Source of the DNA: Neoaquamicrobium microcysteis
Lineage (GTDB): Bacteria; Pseudomonadota; Alphaproteobacteria; Rhizobiales; Rhizobiaceae
Direction: 5' to 3'
Length of the DNA stretch: 64,000 bases
NCBI RefSeq assembly: GCF_008180155.1
Contig: NZ_VSZS01000059.1
Location: 1 to 64,000, forward strand
The notes beneath the pieces were generated by a model. It saw only the letters and a list, made by a program, of their open reading frames with translations, was not told where the DNA came from and made no database searches. Position numbers and translations under genes: made by a program. Shown here piece by piece: positions 25,834 through 35,546 of the stretch; the first letter of the stretch is position 1, and each line of letters begins with the position of its first letter.

Positions 25834-26616
25834 GTGACCGATCAGGTTCGCATCGAGCGCCGCGACGCTATCCTCACCATTGCGATCGATCGCGAAGCGC
25901 GGCGCAATGCCCTTAACGAGGCCGTGGCCGCCGGGATAGAGGCGGGTCTCGACCTGGCGGAGGCTGACCGCTCGGTTCGCGCGGTGGTGCTTACCGGCGC
26001 GGGCGAGAAGGCGTTCTGCGCCGGGGGCGACATGCAGCCCGCCGCGGACGGAACGCCGTTCACCATCGACGCGGCCGATCCGCGCCACTACGTCGCCAGG
26101 CTGCTGCGCCGGATGGATTCGTGCAGGCTGCCGCTGATCGCCCGCGTCAACGGTCATGCCCTGGGCGGAGGCCTGGGCCTCGTTTGCGCCTGCGATCTGG
26201 CGGTGGCGCGCGAGGACGCGCTGATCGGCGTGACCGAGGTGAGGGTAGGGCTCTTCCCCATGATGATCCTGCCCTACCTTCTGCGCGTGGTCTCCTACCG
26301 GCGGATGATGGAGCTCTGCATCACCGGTGAAACGATCTCCGCGCGCGACGCCGTCGCCGACAGCATCGTCAACTACGCCGTGCCTGCGACGGAACTGGAC
26401 GCGAAGCTCGACTGGCTGCTCGCCCGCATTGTCGACAAATCACCGACGGGCATCCGGCTCGGCAAGCAGGCGCTCGCCAAGGTCCGCGAGATGTCGACCG
26501 ACAGCGCGCTCGAATACGCGCAGTTCATGCTCGCCAACATGGCCCGCACCAGGGACGCGCGCGAAGGCTTCACCGCCTTCAGCGAAAAGCGCCCCCCGAA
26601 CTGGACGGCAAAGTGA
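25834..26616 (+). CDS. enoyl-CoA hydratase/isomerase family protein
   Basis: 260-residue crotonase. Oxyanion-hole motifs are KAFCAGGDMQPA and VNGHALGGGLGLVCACDLAVA; the region after, GVTEVRVGLFPMMILPYLLRV, holds the first catalytic-type Glu (TEVRVGL), similar to methylglutaconyl-CoA hydratases and Atu/Liu pathway crotonases, though the second Glu is not obvious. It starts at GTG 25834 and ends overlapping the DUF1446 gene. Role inferred: hydration of the carboxylated branched enoyl-CoA made by the downstream carboxylase. Confidence 0.82.
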   Translation: MTDQVRIERRDAILTIAIDREARRNALNEAVAAGIEAGLDLAEADRSVRAVVLTGAGEKAFCAGGDMQPAADGTPFTIDAADPRHYVARLLRRMDSCRLPLIARVNGHALGGGLGLVCACDLAVAREDALIGVTEVRVGLFPMMILPYLLRVVSYRRMMELCITGETISARDAVADSIVNYAVPATELDAKLDWLLARIVDKSPTGIRLGKQALAKVREMSTDSALEYAQFMLANMARTRDAREGFTAFSEKRPPNWTAK

Positions 26617-28439
26617 CGGCGATGGGCGGGACCGTTCGCATCGGCTGCGGCGCGGGCTTCTGGGGCGACAGCCCGGAAGGGCCGGCCCAGCTCGTCCGCG
26701 CAGGCGGCATCGACTATCTCGTGATGGACTATCTGGCCGAGATCACCATGTCGATCCTGGCGCGCATGAAGGCCAGGCGCCCGGAGCTCGGCTATGCGGC
26801 AGACTTCGTCACCATGGTGATGAAGCCGCTCGCCCGCGAGATCGCCGGGAAGAAGATCCGCGTCGTCACCAATGCCGGCGGCGTCAACCCGGACGCCTGC
26901 CGCGACGCATTGCTTGCCGTGTTCAGGGAAGCCGGCGTCGACCTCAAGGTGGCCGTAGTGCATGGCGACGACCTGTCGGCGCAGGCCGATCGCTACCGCG
27001 CCGAAGGTGTGGCCGAGATGTTTTCCGGCGCGCCGATGCCGGAACGGCTCGCCAGCGTCAACGCCTATCTCGGCGCCTTCCCGATCGCCGCCGCGCTCGA
27101 CGCGGGCGCCGATGTCGTCATCACCGGCCGCGTGGTCGATTCGGCGGTCGTGCTCGGCCCGCTGATCCACGAATTCGGCTGGCGGGCGACCGACCATGAC
27201 CTTTTGTCCGCCGGCAGCCTCGCCGGCCATGTCGTCGAATGCGGCACGCAGGCCACCGGCGGCATCTTCACCGACTGGCGCGACGTCTCCGGCTGGGACG
27301 ACATGGGCTTCCCCATCGCCGAATGCGCCGCCGACGGCAGCTTCGTCGTCACCAAGCCCGAAGGCACCGGCGGTCTCGTCAGCACGGCGACGGTCGCCGA
27401 GCAGATCGTCTATGAGGTCGGCAATCCTGCGCGTTACATCCTCCCGGACGTGATCGCCGACTGGAGCGCGGTCCGGCTCGAACAGGCCGGGCCGGACCGC
27501 GTGCGTGTCTCCGGCGCGCGTGGGACAGCGCCCACGGACAGCTACAAGGTCAGCGCCACCTATGCGGACGGCTACCGCGCCGGCGTCACCATGATGATCG
27601 CGGGCCGCGACGCCGTCGCCAAGGCGCGCGCCACCGCCGACGCGATCCTGCGCCGCGCCGGACGGCTGATGCAGGCGGCGGGCTTCGAGAATTTCGAGGA
27701 CACGTCCGTCGAGGTTTTGGGCAGCGAGACGAACTACGGCGCGCAGTCGAGGGCGGGAGAGGCGCGCGAGGTGGTGCTGAAGATCTCCGTCAGGCACTCC
27801 AGCAAGGACGCGCTCCAGATCTTCGCTCGCGAGATCTATCCGGCCGCGACCGCGATGGCGCAAGGCATCACCGGCTTCGCCGGCGGCCGGCCGGAGCCGC
27901 AGCCCGTGGTGCGGCTGTTCTCCTTCCTCGCGCCCAAGGCCGACGCCGACGCCAGCTTCGAGCTCGACGGCGAGGTCCACGCCGTTGCGCCGCACCTGCC
28001 GAACGCCGCGCCCGAGCCGGAAGCCGCCACGGCCGTCATCGAGACGCCGGCGGCGGACGAACCCCTCGTCGAGGTGCCGCTGATCGCGGTGGCCCATGGC
28101 CGCAGCGGCGACAAGGGCGACATCGGCAATATCGGCGTGCTCGCCCGCAAGGCCGAATACCTGCCGTGGATACGCCGCAGCGCCACTTCGGAAGCGGTCG
28201 GGCGCTACTTCGCCCATTTCGTCAAGGGACGGGTCGAGCGGTTCGACTGGCCCGGGCTGAACGGGCTGAACTTCATGCTGCATGGCGGGCTCGGCGGCGG
28301 CGGCATCGCCTCGCTGCGCCACGACCCGCAGGGCAAGGCGCTCGCGCAGATCATGATGGATTTTCCGGTCGAGGTGCCCGCGTCGTGGGTCGCGAAGGGC
28401 GGCGCGCTCGACGGCTGGGACAAGGAGCCTGCCGCATGA
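26613..28439 (+). CDS. DUF1446 / AtuA-like acyclic terpene utilisation family protein
   Basis: 608 residues. The N-terminal 440 or so form the DUF1446 domain: VRIGCGAGFWGDSPEGPAQL, the MVMKPLAREIAGKKIRVVTNAGGVNPDAC segment, and ADVVITGRVVDSAVVLGPL. A C-terminal AtuA-like domain follows (about 490-600) with VPLIAVAHGRSGDKGDIGNIGVLA. AtuA is needed for citronellol/geraniol use in Pseudomonas, but its reaction is not known to me. It overlaps both neighbours (crotonase and biotin carboxylase) by 4 bases. GTG 26613 and ATG 26622 are both possible starts. DUF1446 genes commonly accompany acyl-CoA carboxylases, as here. Confidence 0.85.
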   Translation: MTAMGGTVRIGCGAGFWGDSPEGPAQLVRAGGIDYLVMDYLAEITMSILARMKARRPELGYAADFVTMVMKPLAREIAGKKIRVVTNAGGVNPDACRDALLAVFREAGVDLKVAVVHGDDLSAQADRYRAEGVAEMFSGAPMPERLASVNAYLGAFPIAAALDAGADVVITGRVVDSAVVLGPLIHEFGWRATDHDLLSAGSLAGHVVECGTQATGGIFTDWRDVSGWDDMGFPIAECAADGSFVVTKPEGTGGLVSTATVAEQIVYEVGNPARYILPDVIADWSAVRLEQAGPDRVRVSGARGTAPTDSYKVSATYADGYRAGVTMMIAGRDAVAKARATADAILRRAGRLMQAAGFENFEDTSVEVLGSETNYGAQSRAGEAREVVLKISVRHSSKDALQIFAREIYPAATAMAQGITGFAGGRPEPQPVVRLFSFLAPKADADASFELDGEVHAVAPHLPNAAPEPEAATAVIETPAADEPLVEVPLIAVAHGRSGDKGDIGNIGVLARKAEYLPWIRRSATSEAVGRYFAHFVKGRVERFDWPGLNGLNFMLHGGLGGGGIASLRHDPQGKALAQIMMDFPVEVPASWVAKGGALDGWDKEPAA

Positions 28440-29920
28440 CCGCGCCCCACTTCCGCAAGATTCTCGTTGCCAATCGCGGCGAGATCGCCTGCCGCGTGAT
28501 GCGCACGCTGGCCGAGATGGGCATCGCCTCCGTCGCCATCAACCACCGGGTCGAGGCGCGCGCCAGGCATGTGAGGATGGCAAACGAGGCGGTGGAGATC
28601 ACCGGCGACACACCGGTCGCCGCACATCTCGACATCGACCAGATCGTCGCCGCTGCCCGCGCGACCGGGGCGGACGCCATTCATCCCGGCTACGGCTTCC
28701 TTTCCGAGAACGCCCGCTTCGCGGAAGCCGTCGCGGCGGCCGGCATCGCCTTCATCGGGCCTGACGCCGCCACCATCTCGCTGATGGGCGACAAGATTTC
28801 CGCCCGCAATTTCGCCGAGGAGAACGGCGTGGCGGTCGCGCCCTCCGTGATGCCGACCGACGACCTCGACCAGTTCATCGCGAGGGCCGAGAAAATAGGC
28901 TTCCCGCTTCTCATCAAGGCGGCCGCCGGCGGCGGCGGCAAGGGCATGAGCATCGTCCGCTCGGCCGCCGACCTCGCCGAGGCCGCGCGCATCGCCGCCA
29001 GCGAGGCGCAACGCTATTTCGGCGACGGCCGCGTCTATGCCGAGACCTATGTCGAGCGGCCGCGCCACATCGAGGTGCAGGTGCTGGGCGACGGCGAGGG
29101 CGGCGCGATCCATCTCTTCGAGCGCGAGTGCTCGGTGCAGCGCCGGTTCCAGAAGATCATCGAGGAAGCGCCTTCGGCGAACTTGCCGGAGAAGCTGCGC
29201 GAGGACATCTGCGCCTCGGCCGTTCGTCTCGCGGCGGCGGCGAACTACAAGAACGCCGGCACGGTCGAATACATCCTCGGCGCCGACGGGCGCTTCTTCT
29301 TCCTCGAGATGAACACGCGCCTCCAGGTCGAGCATCCGGTGACGGAGATGATCACCGGGCTCGACCTCGTGCGCGCGCAGATCGAGATCGCCGCCGGCAA
29401 GGGCCTGCCGCTGGCGCAGGCGGACGTGACCGCGCGCGGCCACGCGATCGAATGCCGTATCTGCGCGGAGGACCCCGACCGCGACTTCATGCCCGAGACC
29501 GGGCAGGTGCAGTATCTCGGCGTTCCGGAGGAAGGCTGGCTGCGCTTCGAGAGCGCGCTCGACCAGGGCCAGAAGGTGACCGCCGACTTCGACCCGATGC
29601 TGGCCAAGCTCGTCGTCCACGGCAAGGACCGGCACGAGGCGGTCGACCGCTCGATCGCCGCGCTCGACGGCCTCGCCCTGCTCGGCGTGAAGACCAACAT
29701 CGACTATCTCGCACGCGTGCTCGACCACGGCGCGTTCCGCGCCGGCGAGCTCCACACCGGCTTCGTGAGCGAGCACAAGGAGGCGCTGGCGTCGGCCGCG
29801 ATCCCGGCGGCGACGCTGCCGCAGGTGCTCGCCGCCGCCGCGCTCGGCTTCCGCGAGTTCCAGGACCTCGCGCTCGGCACGCCCGAACCCTACGCCGCCA
29901 TCGGCGGATGGAGAAACTGA
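28436..29920 (+). CDS. biotin carboxylase subunit of an acyl-CoA carboxylase
   Basis: 494 residues with all biotin carboxylase signatures: FRKILVANRGEIACRVMRT, the ATP-grasp glycine loop KAAAGGGGKGMSIV, YVERPRHIEVQVLGD, FERECSVQRRFQKIIEEAPS, and EMNTRLQVEHPVTEMITG with the catalytic Glu/Asn. It carboxylates biotin on the carrier protein encoded next. Unlike the alpha subunit of 3-methylcrotonyl-CoA or geranyl-CoA carboxylases, it stops before a biotin carrier domain, which here is a separate gene 3 bp downstream. Start ATG 28436 overlaps the DUF1446 stop. Confidence 0.93.
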   Translation: MTAPHFRKILVANRGEIACRVMRTLAEMGIASVAINHRVEARARHVRMANEAVEITGDTPVAAHLDIDQIVAAARATGADAIHPGYGFLSENARFAEAVAAAGIAFIGPDAATISLMGDKISARNFAEENGVAVAPSVMPTDDLDQFIARAEKIGFPLLIKAAAGGGGKGMSIVRSAADLAEAARIAASEAQRYFGDGRVYAETYVERPRHIEVQVLGDGEGGAIHLFERECSVQRRFQKIIEEAPSANLPEKLREDICASAVRLAAAANYKNAGTVEYILGADGRFFFLEMNTRLQVEHPVTEMITGLDLVRAQIEIAAGKGLPLAQADVTARGHAIECRICAEDPDRDFMPETGQVQYLGVPEEGWLRFESALDQGQKVTADFDPMLAKLVVHGKDRHEAVDRSIAALDGLALLGVKTNIDYLARVLDHGAFRAGELHTGFVSEHKEALASAAIPAATLPQVLAAAALGFREFQDLALGTPEPYAAIGGWRN

Positions 29921-29922
29921 CC

Positions 29923-30426
29923 ATGGCCATCAGGCTCAGCCTCGACGACAAGGTCCATCACGTCACCATCCTGCGGCGGCATCCCCATCTCGTCCTCGTC
30001 ATCGACGGCGAGGAGCACGAGATCACCCGCCTGCCCGGTCCCGGTGACGGGCGCGGGACCATGTCGATCGGCGGCCACGACGTCGGCTTCGCCCGCGCCA
30101 CGCTCGGCGACCGGCAGGTCGTGCGCCTCGGCGGCCGGACCTTCGACGTGAGCCGCGTCGACCCGTTCTCGAAGGGCGGGGCCGCCGGCGGCGCGCAGGA
30201 TGCGCTGAGGGCGCCGATGCCCGGTGCGGTCGTCACGGTGCACCGCCAGCCCGGCGACCGCGTCGTGCGCGGCGAGCCGCTCGTCACCATCGAGAGCATG
30301 AAGTTGCAGACCGCGCTGCCCGCGCCCCGCGACGGCGTGGTCGCCGGCATCCTGCGCGCGGAGGGCGAGACCTTCGAGAAGGACGAGGTGATCGCCACGC
30401 TGGAACCCGAGACCGAGGACGCCTGA
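29923..30426 (+). CDS. biotin carboxyl carrier protein
   Basis: 167 residues. The C-terminal 70 form a biotinyl domain with the biotin-accepting lysine in IESMKLQT (ESMKLQ in place of the usual AMKM) and the flanking APMPGAVVTVHRQPGDRV. The N-terminal 90 residues are a beta-rich segment like the BT domain that links carrier and carboxylase in 3-methylcrotonyl-CoA carboxylase alpha subunits, so this gene looks like the C-terminal part of such a subunit split off. ATG 29923 is preceded by GGAG. Four bases before the carboxyltransferase gene. Confidence 0.88.
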   Translation: MAIRLSLDDKVHHVTILRRHPHLVLVIDGEEHEITRLPGPGDGRGTMSIGGHDVGFARATLGDRQVVRLGGRTFDVSRVDPFSKGGAAGGAQDALRAPMPGAVVTVHRQPGDRVVRGEPLVTIESMKLQTALPAPRDGVVAGILRAEGETFEKDEVIATLEPETEDA

Positions 30427-30429
30427 TCC

Positions 30430-32037
30430 ATGCGCAAGATCCAGTCGATGATCAGCACCTCGTCGGCCGACTTCCGGCGATACGAGACCCACAACCGCCG
30501 CCTCCTTGCCGAATTCCGCGAGAGGCAGGAGGCGGCGCGCCACGCCCGCCCGCAGCGCGATCTCGAACGGCTCTCCAAGCAGGGCAAGATGCGGCCGCGC
30601 GAGCGCATCGAGAAGCTGCTCGACCCCGGCACGCCGTTCCTCGAACTGTCGTCGCTGGCCGCCAACATGGCCTATGACGGCGACTCGCCTTCGGCCAGCT
30701 CGATCGTCGGCATCGGCGTCGTCTCGGGCCGCGAGGTCGTCATCCGCGCCGACGACCCGACGGTGAAGGGCGGCGCGTGGTATCCGCTGACGGCCAAGAA
30801 GATCGTGCGCGCGCTCGACATCGCCATGGAGAACCGGCTGCCGGTGATCCACCTGTGCGATTCGGCCGGCGGCTTCCTCCAGCTCCAGTCGGAAGTGTTC
30901 CCGGACAAGTACATGGCCGGGCGCATCTTCCGCAACCAGTCGATCCTGTCGAAGTTGGGCGTGAAGCAGCTTTCCCTGGTGTTCGGCCATTGCACGGCGG
31001 GCGGGGCCTACATTCCGGGCCTTTCCGACTACAGCGTCATCGTGCGCGGCACCGGCGCGGTGTTCCTCGGCGGCCCGCCGCTGGTCAAGGCCGCGACCGG
31101 CGAGGAGGTGACAGTGGAAGAGCTGGGCGGGGCCGACATGCACACGTCCGTTTCCGGAACCGCCGACTATCCAGCGGCGAACGAGGAGGAGGCGATCCAC
31201 ATCGGCCGCGAGATCGTGGCGCAGTGGGACCGCCCGAGGAAATGGGACTGCCAGCAGGAAGCGCCGGAAGACCCCGCCTACGACCCGGAAGAACTCTACG
31301 GGATCATCCCCGACGACATCAAGAAGCAGTTCGACATGCGCGAGGTGATCGCCCGAATCGTCGACGGCAGCCGCTTCCACGAGTACCAGCCGGCCTACGG
31401 CACCACGCTTATCTGCGGCTTCGCCAACATCTGGGGCTACAAGGTCGGCATCCTCGCCAACAACGGCGTGCTCTTCAACGATTCCTCGTTGAAGGGCGGC
31501 CACTTCATCGAGCTGTGCAACCAGAACAACACGCCGCTGGTGTTCCTCCAGAACATCACCGGCTACATGATCGGCCGCGAATACGAGCGGCGCGGCATCA
31601 CCAAGGACGGCGCCAAGATGATCATGGCGCAAAGCTGCTCACGCGTGCCGAAGTTCACCGTCATGTGCAACGGCTCGTTCGGGGCCGGCAATTACGGCAT
31701 GTGCGGGCGCGCCTTCGACGGCCGCTTCCTGTTCACCTGGCCGAACCACCAGATCGGCGTGATGGGCGGCGACCAAGCCGCCAACACGCTGGCCGAGGTC
31801 AAGGTCAACCAGATGAAGCGCAACGGCGGCACGGTCGACCGCGACGAGGTCGACCGGCTGTGGGAGGAAACGCGAAAGGCCTATCACGAGCAGCTTTCCG
31901 CCTACTACTCCACCTCCGAGCTTTGGGACGACGGCATCATCGACCCCGTCGACACCCGCAACGCGCTCGGCATCGCCATCTCGGCCTCGCTCAACGCCCC
32001 GCTCAGCGAGCCCGGCTACGGCGTGTTCAGGTTCTGA
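30430..32037 (+). CDS. acyl-CoA carboxylase beta subunit (carboxyltransferase)
   Basis: 535 residues, the size of 3-methylcrotonyl-CoA and geranyl-CoA carboxylase beta chains. Motifs: GKMRPRERIEKLLDPGTPFLELS, GCTAGGAYIPGLSDYSVIV (here as HCTAGGAYIPG), the AELGGADMHTSVSG type segment EELGGADMH, and the C-terminal VLFNDSSLKGGHFIELC and ALGIAISASLNAP. It transfers CO2 from biotin to the gamma carbon of an unsaturated acyl-CoA. Substrate (3-methylcrotonyl, geranyl or another beta-methyl enoyl-CoA) cannot be decided by eye. No HMG-CoA lyase is present in the window. Confidence 0.9.
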   Translation: MRKIQSMISTSSADFRRYETHNRRLLAEFRERQEAARHARPQRDLERLSKQGKMRPRERIEKLLDPGTPFLELSSLAANMAYDGDSPSASSIVGIGVVSGREVVIRADDPTVKGGAWYPLTAKKIVRALDIAMENRLPVIHLCDSAGGFLQLQSEVFPDKYMAGRIFRNQSILSKLGVKQLSLVFGHCTAGGAYIPGLSDYSVIVRGTGAVFLGGPPLVKAATGEEVTVEELGGADMHTSVSGTADYPAANEEEAIHIGREIVAQWDRPRKWDCQQEAPEDPAYDPEELYGIIPDDIKKQFDMREVIARIVDGSRFHEYQPAYGTTLICGFANIWGYKVGILANNGVLFNDSSLKGGHFIELCNQNNTPLVFLQNITGYMIGREYERRGITKDGAKMIMAQSCSRVPKFTVMCNGSFGAGNYGMCGRAFDGRFLFTWPNHQIGVMGGDQAANTLAEVKVNQMKRNGGTVDRDEVDRLWEETRKAYHEQLSAYYSTSELWDDGIIDPVDTRNALGIAISASLNAPLSEPGYGVFRF

Positions 32038-32040
32038 GCC

Positions 32041-32640
32041 ATGGCCGGACCGATCCGCTTCTGGTTCGACTTCGCCTCGCCCTACGCTTATTTCGCGACG
32101 GGGGAGATCGACAGGATCGGCGCGGAGTTCGGCCGCCAGGTGGAATGGCGTCCGGTCCTGCTGTGGGCCGTGTTCAAGGCGCACGGCGTCGCGCCGCCAA
32201 TGGATGTTCCGGCAAAGCGCGCCTATTTCCTGCGCGACATGCAGCGCTCGGCAGACTTCTTCGGCCTGCCCTACCGGGAGCCGGTGAAGCTGCCGCTCTC
32301 CTCGCATCTGGCCGCGCGGCTCTACCATGCGACAAGGCAGGAAAGCGCGGACAAGGCCGCGGCGCTGGCCCACCGGCTGTTCCGCGCCTTCTTCGTCGAG
32401 CGCAAGGACATCTCCGACGAGGCGGTGCTGACCGATCTCGCCGCCGATGCAGGCATTTCCGCCAAGGCGGCGCATGACGGCATGAAGGGACCCACGGGAC
32501 GCGCGCTGCTGGAGCAGGCGGTCGAGAACGCCATCGCGGAGAAGATGATCGGCTCGCCCTATTTTGTGGTCGACGGCGAAAGCTTCTTCGGGGCGGACAG
32601 GGTTCCGCAGCTCCGCTGGTTTCTTGCCGGAGGGGGATGA
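32041..32640 (+). CDS. DsbA-family 2-hydroxychromene-2-carboxylate isomerase-like protein
   Basis: 199 residues, thioredoxin fold with helical insertion, as in kappa-class GST-like HCCA isomerases. It begins IRFWFDFASPYAYFA; the SPY serine takes the place of the redox cysteine, and C-terminal GSPYFVVDGESFFGADRVPQL is the typical closing motif. These enzymes use glutathione to isomerise ring or double-bond intermediates. Starts 3 bp after the carboxyltransferase gene, so it belongs to the same operon. Substrate in this pathway is unknown. Confidence 0.82.
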   Translation: MAGPIRFWFDFASPYAYFATGEIDRIGAEFGRQVEWRPVLLWAVFKAHGVAPPMDVPAKRAYFLRDMQRSADFFGLPYREPVKLPLSSHLAARLYHATRQESADKAAALAHRLFRAFFVERKDISDEAVLTDLAADAGISAKAAHDGMKGPTGRALLEQAVENAIAEKMIGSPYFVVDGESFFGADRVPQLRWFLAGGG

Positions 32641-32746
32641 TGAGCGGTTTCGATGACATCGGCTGTCGTTCCGGAACTCGCCTGCATCGGCCTCTGCCTC
32701 GAGTTGGCGCGATCCTTTTCCACCGCCGAAGCCAGGAGACAACACC

Positions 32747-33322
32747 ATGACACTCTACAAGGCATTCCTTCCGCAACACGCCACCCATCCGCATCTGGAG
32801 CGTGCGGCCGATATGGTGGTGATCGTCGCGGGCTCCCTGCTGATGACGGCGGCCGCCAAGGTTTCGATCCCGTTCTATCCCGTACCGCTTTCCATGCAGA
32901 CCTTCGTCGCGATCGGCCTCGGACTCGCCCTCGGCCCCGTGCGGGGGGCGCTGGCCGTCCTGCTCTATCTGGCTCAGGGCGCGGCCGGCTTCCCGGTGTT
33001 CGCAGGCTCGCCGGAGAGGGGAGTCGGGCTCGCCTATATGGCGGGACCGACCGGTGGCTTCCTCATCGGCTTTGTGATTCAGGCCACGGTCGCTGGCATG
33101 CTCGCGGATCGCGGATGGGACCGCACGCCAGCGAGAACCCTGGCGGCCGCACTGCTCGCGGCGGCCGCGATCTATCCAGCGGGCCTTCTCTGGCTCGGGG
33201 CCTTGATCGGCTTCGACAAGCCCGTTCTCGAATTCGGGCTCTACCCGTTTGTCGTGGGCGATCTGGTCAAGTCGGCGCTGGCCGCGCTGGTGTTCCCGAT
33301 GCTGTGGCGCTTCATGCGCTGA
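32747..33322 (+). CDS. bioY: biotin transporter BioY
   Basis: 191 residues with five to six hydrophobic helices. The family signature is TAAAKVSIPFYPVPLSMQTFVA (residues 35-56), followed by GPVRGALAVLLYLAQGAAGFPVFAG and YMAGPTGGFLIGF. BioY is the substrate-binding membrane subunit of an ECF-type biotin importer and can work alone in some bacteria. Its place directly behind a biotin-dependent carboxylase suggests supply of the cofactor on demand. A 106-bp gap precedes it; I see no BioR-type operator there. Confidence 0.93.
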   Translation: MTLYKAFLPQHATHPHLERAADMVVIVAGSLLMTAAAKVSIPFYPVPLSMQTFVAIGLGLALGPVRGALAVLLYLAQGAAGFPVFAGSPERGVGLAYMAGPTGGFLIGFVIQATVAGMLADRGWDRTPARTLAAALLAAAAIYPAGLLWLGALIGFDKPVLEFGLYPFVVGDLVKSALAALVFPMLWRFMR

Positions 33323-33388
33323 CGAACAAGGAGGCGGCGAGTGCCGCCTCCCTTCCCGAAAGATAGTCCAGATGATGTACCGATGTCC

Positions 33389-34180
<792 letters not shown>

Positions 34181-34250
34181 CGGGTGCTCCGGCATGGTTC
34201 ATGCGGCGCGGGGCTCCGCACAGAAAGCCCCGCGCGATGCTTCACGGGCG

Positions 34251-35513
34251 CTACTGGCCGGTCTCCTTGAACTCGGCCGAGTATTTGCGGATCTCCTCCC
34301 ACACCACGTCCTGGTTGGCGGAGAACCAGTCGGTCTCGGCGACGAACTTCTCGCCGTCCCAGCGGCCGATGCGCGCCTGTCCGCCGCCCTGATGGTCCTC
34401 CGGCGTGATGGTGGTGGGGGGGATCAGGCCTTCGGCGTCGAAGCCGGTTATCGCGCGCAGGCCCGCATTGAGCCATTCGCCGGTGACCGGCCCGTCCGGC
34501 GCCTTCTCGAAGGCGACGCGCACGCCCTCTACCATGAGCGAGGCCAGCATGACGCCGTAATTGTAATAGCTCGTGCCGACCTTGTCCTCCGGCCCCGCGC
34601 CCTTGCCCGCGCCCACCACCTCGGCGAGGATGTCCTGTATCAGCCTCGGCTCGCGGCCCGACACGCAGGGCTCGACCTTCATGACGCCGGCCGCCTGCGC
34701 GGCGCCCACCACCTCCATGTCGGATTCGGAAAGCCATACGCTGGAGGACAGCCGGTCCATCGGCAGGCCGTTGCGGATCGCCTCGGTCAGCGCGACCGTC
34801 TGCCCCACGCCCGCGCCCCAGAACATGATCCAGTCGGGCCGCGCACGCCTGACCTGCGGCCAGATTGCCGACTGGTCGTTGCCGGGCGGCGTATAGGGGA
34901 AGGCGAGCAGCTCGAAGCCTTGGCTCTCGGCGAGCTTTTCCAGGATCGGCAGCGGTTCCTTGCCGAAGGGCGTGTCGATGTGGACGAAGCAGATCTTCTT
35001 GCCGGAAAGGTCGCCGTCGACCTGGCGGAAATAGTCGATCAGCAGGCCGGCCTGCGTCCAGTAGTTGGGCGACAGCGGCAGCACGTAAGGGAACACCGAG
35101 CCGTCGGCCGCGTCGCTGCGGCCGGAAAAGGCGGTGATCATGTTGATCTTGTCCTCCAGCGCCCGCGGCACCAGCGCGCGCGCCACCGGCGTCGACAGCG
35201 GGTCGACCAGCACCGCGCCTTCCGACTTGGCCCTCTCATAGGCCTCGATGGCGCGGGGCAGATCGTTGCCGTGGTCGGAGACGTCGGCGACGAAGCGGTG
35301 GCCGTTGATGCCGCCGCGCTCGTTGATCAGGGTGAGGTAGTCGCGCTGGCCCTGGCTGTATTCGGCGGTCACGAAGGTATAGACCCTCGTGAAGTCCTGC
35401 GGCATCGAAAAGCGGATCACATTGTCCTGCGCCGAGGCGAGCCGGATGGGGAACTGGGAGGCGATGGCCGCGGCCGCGCTTCCCGCCAGAAAAGTCCTGC
35501 GTTTGATAGTCAT
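34251..35513 (-). CDS. ABC transporter substrate-binding protein, Liv family, Tat-type signal
   Basis: 420 residues. The N-terminus has KRRTFLAGSAAAAIASQFP, a twin-arginine pattern followed by a short hydrophobic stretch and ASAQ cleavage site, so export through Tat is likely. The mature protein is a type I periplasmic-binding fold (EYSQGQRDYLTLINERGGINGH near the start; DPLSTPVARALVP, FSGRSDAADGSVFPY later). Starts at ATG 35513 with GGAGGAG just before it. Bound ligand unknown; the embedded ligase suggests a carboxylic acid. Confidence 0.88.
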   Translation of the reverse strand: MTIKRRTFLAGSAAAAIASQFPIRLASAQDNVIRFSMPQDFTRVYTFVTAEYSQGQRDYLTLINERGGINGHRFVADVSDHGNDLPRAIEAYERAKSEGAVLVDPLSTPVARALVPRALEDKINMITAFSGRSDAADGSVFPYVLPLSPNYWTQAGLLIDYFRQVDGDLSGKKICFVHIDTPFGKEPLPILEKLAESQGFELLAFPYTPPGNDQSAIWPQVRRARPDWIMFWGAGVGQTVALTEAIRNGLPMDRLSSSVWLSESDMEVVGAAQAAGVMKVEPCVSGREPRLIQDILAEVVGAGKGAGPEDKVGTSYYNYGVMLASLMVEGVRVAFEKAPDGPVTGEWLNAGLRAITGFDAEGLIPPTTITPEDHQGGGQARIGRWDGEKFVAETDWFSANQDVVWEEIRKYSAEFKETGQ

Positions 35514-35546
35514 CTTCTCCTCCATATCGTTGTCGTTGGGCATGCC

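Noticed and set aside
26373-28322. Long minus-strand open frame of about 650 codons
   Set aside because: Antisense of the DUF1446 gene; low-complexity composition, no recognisable domain.
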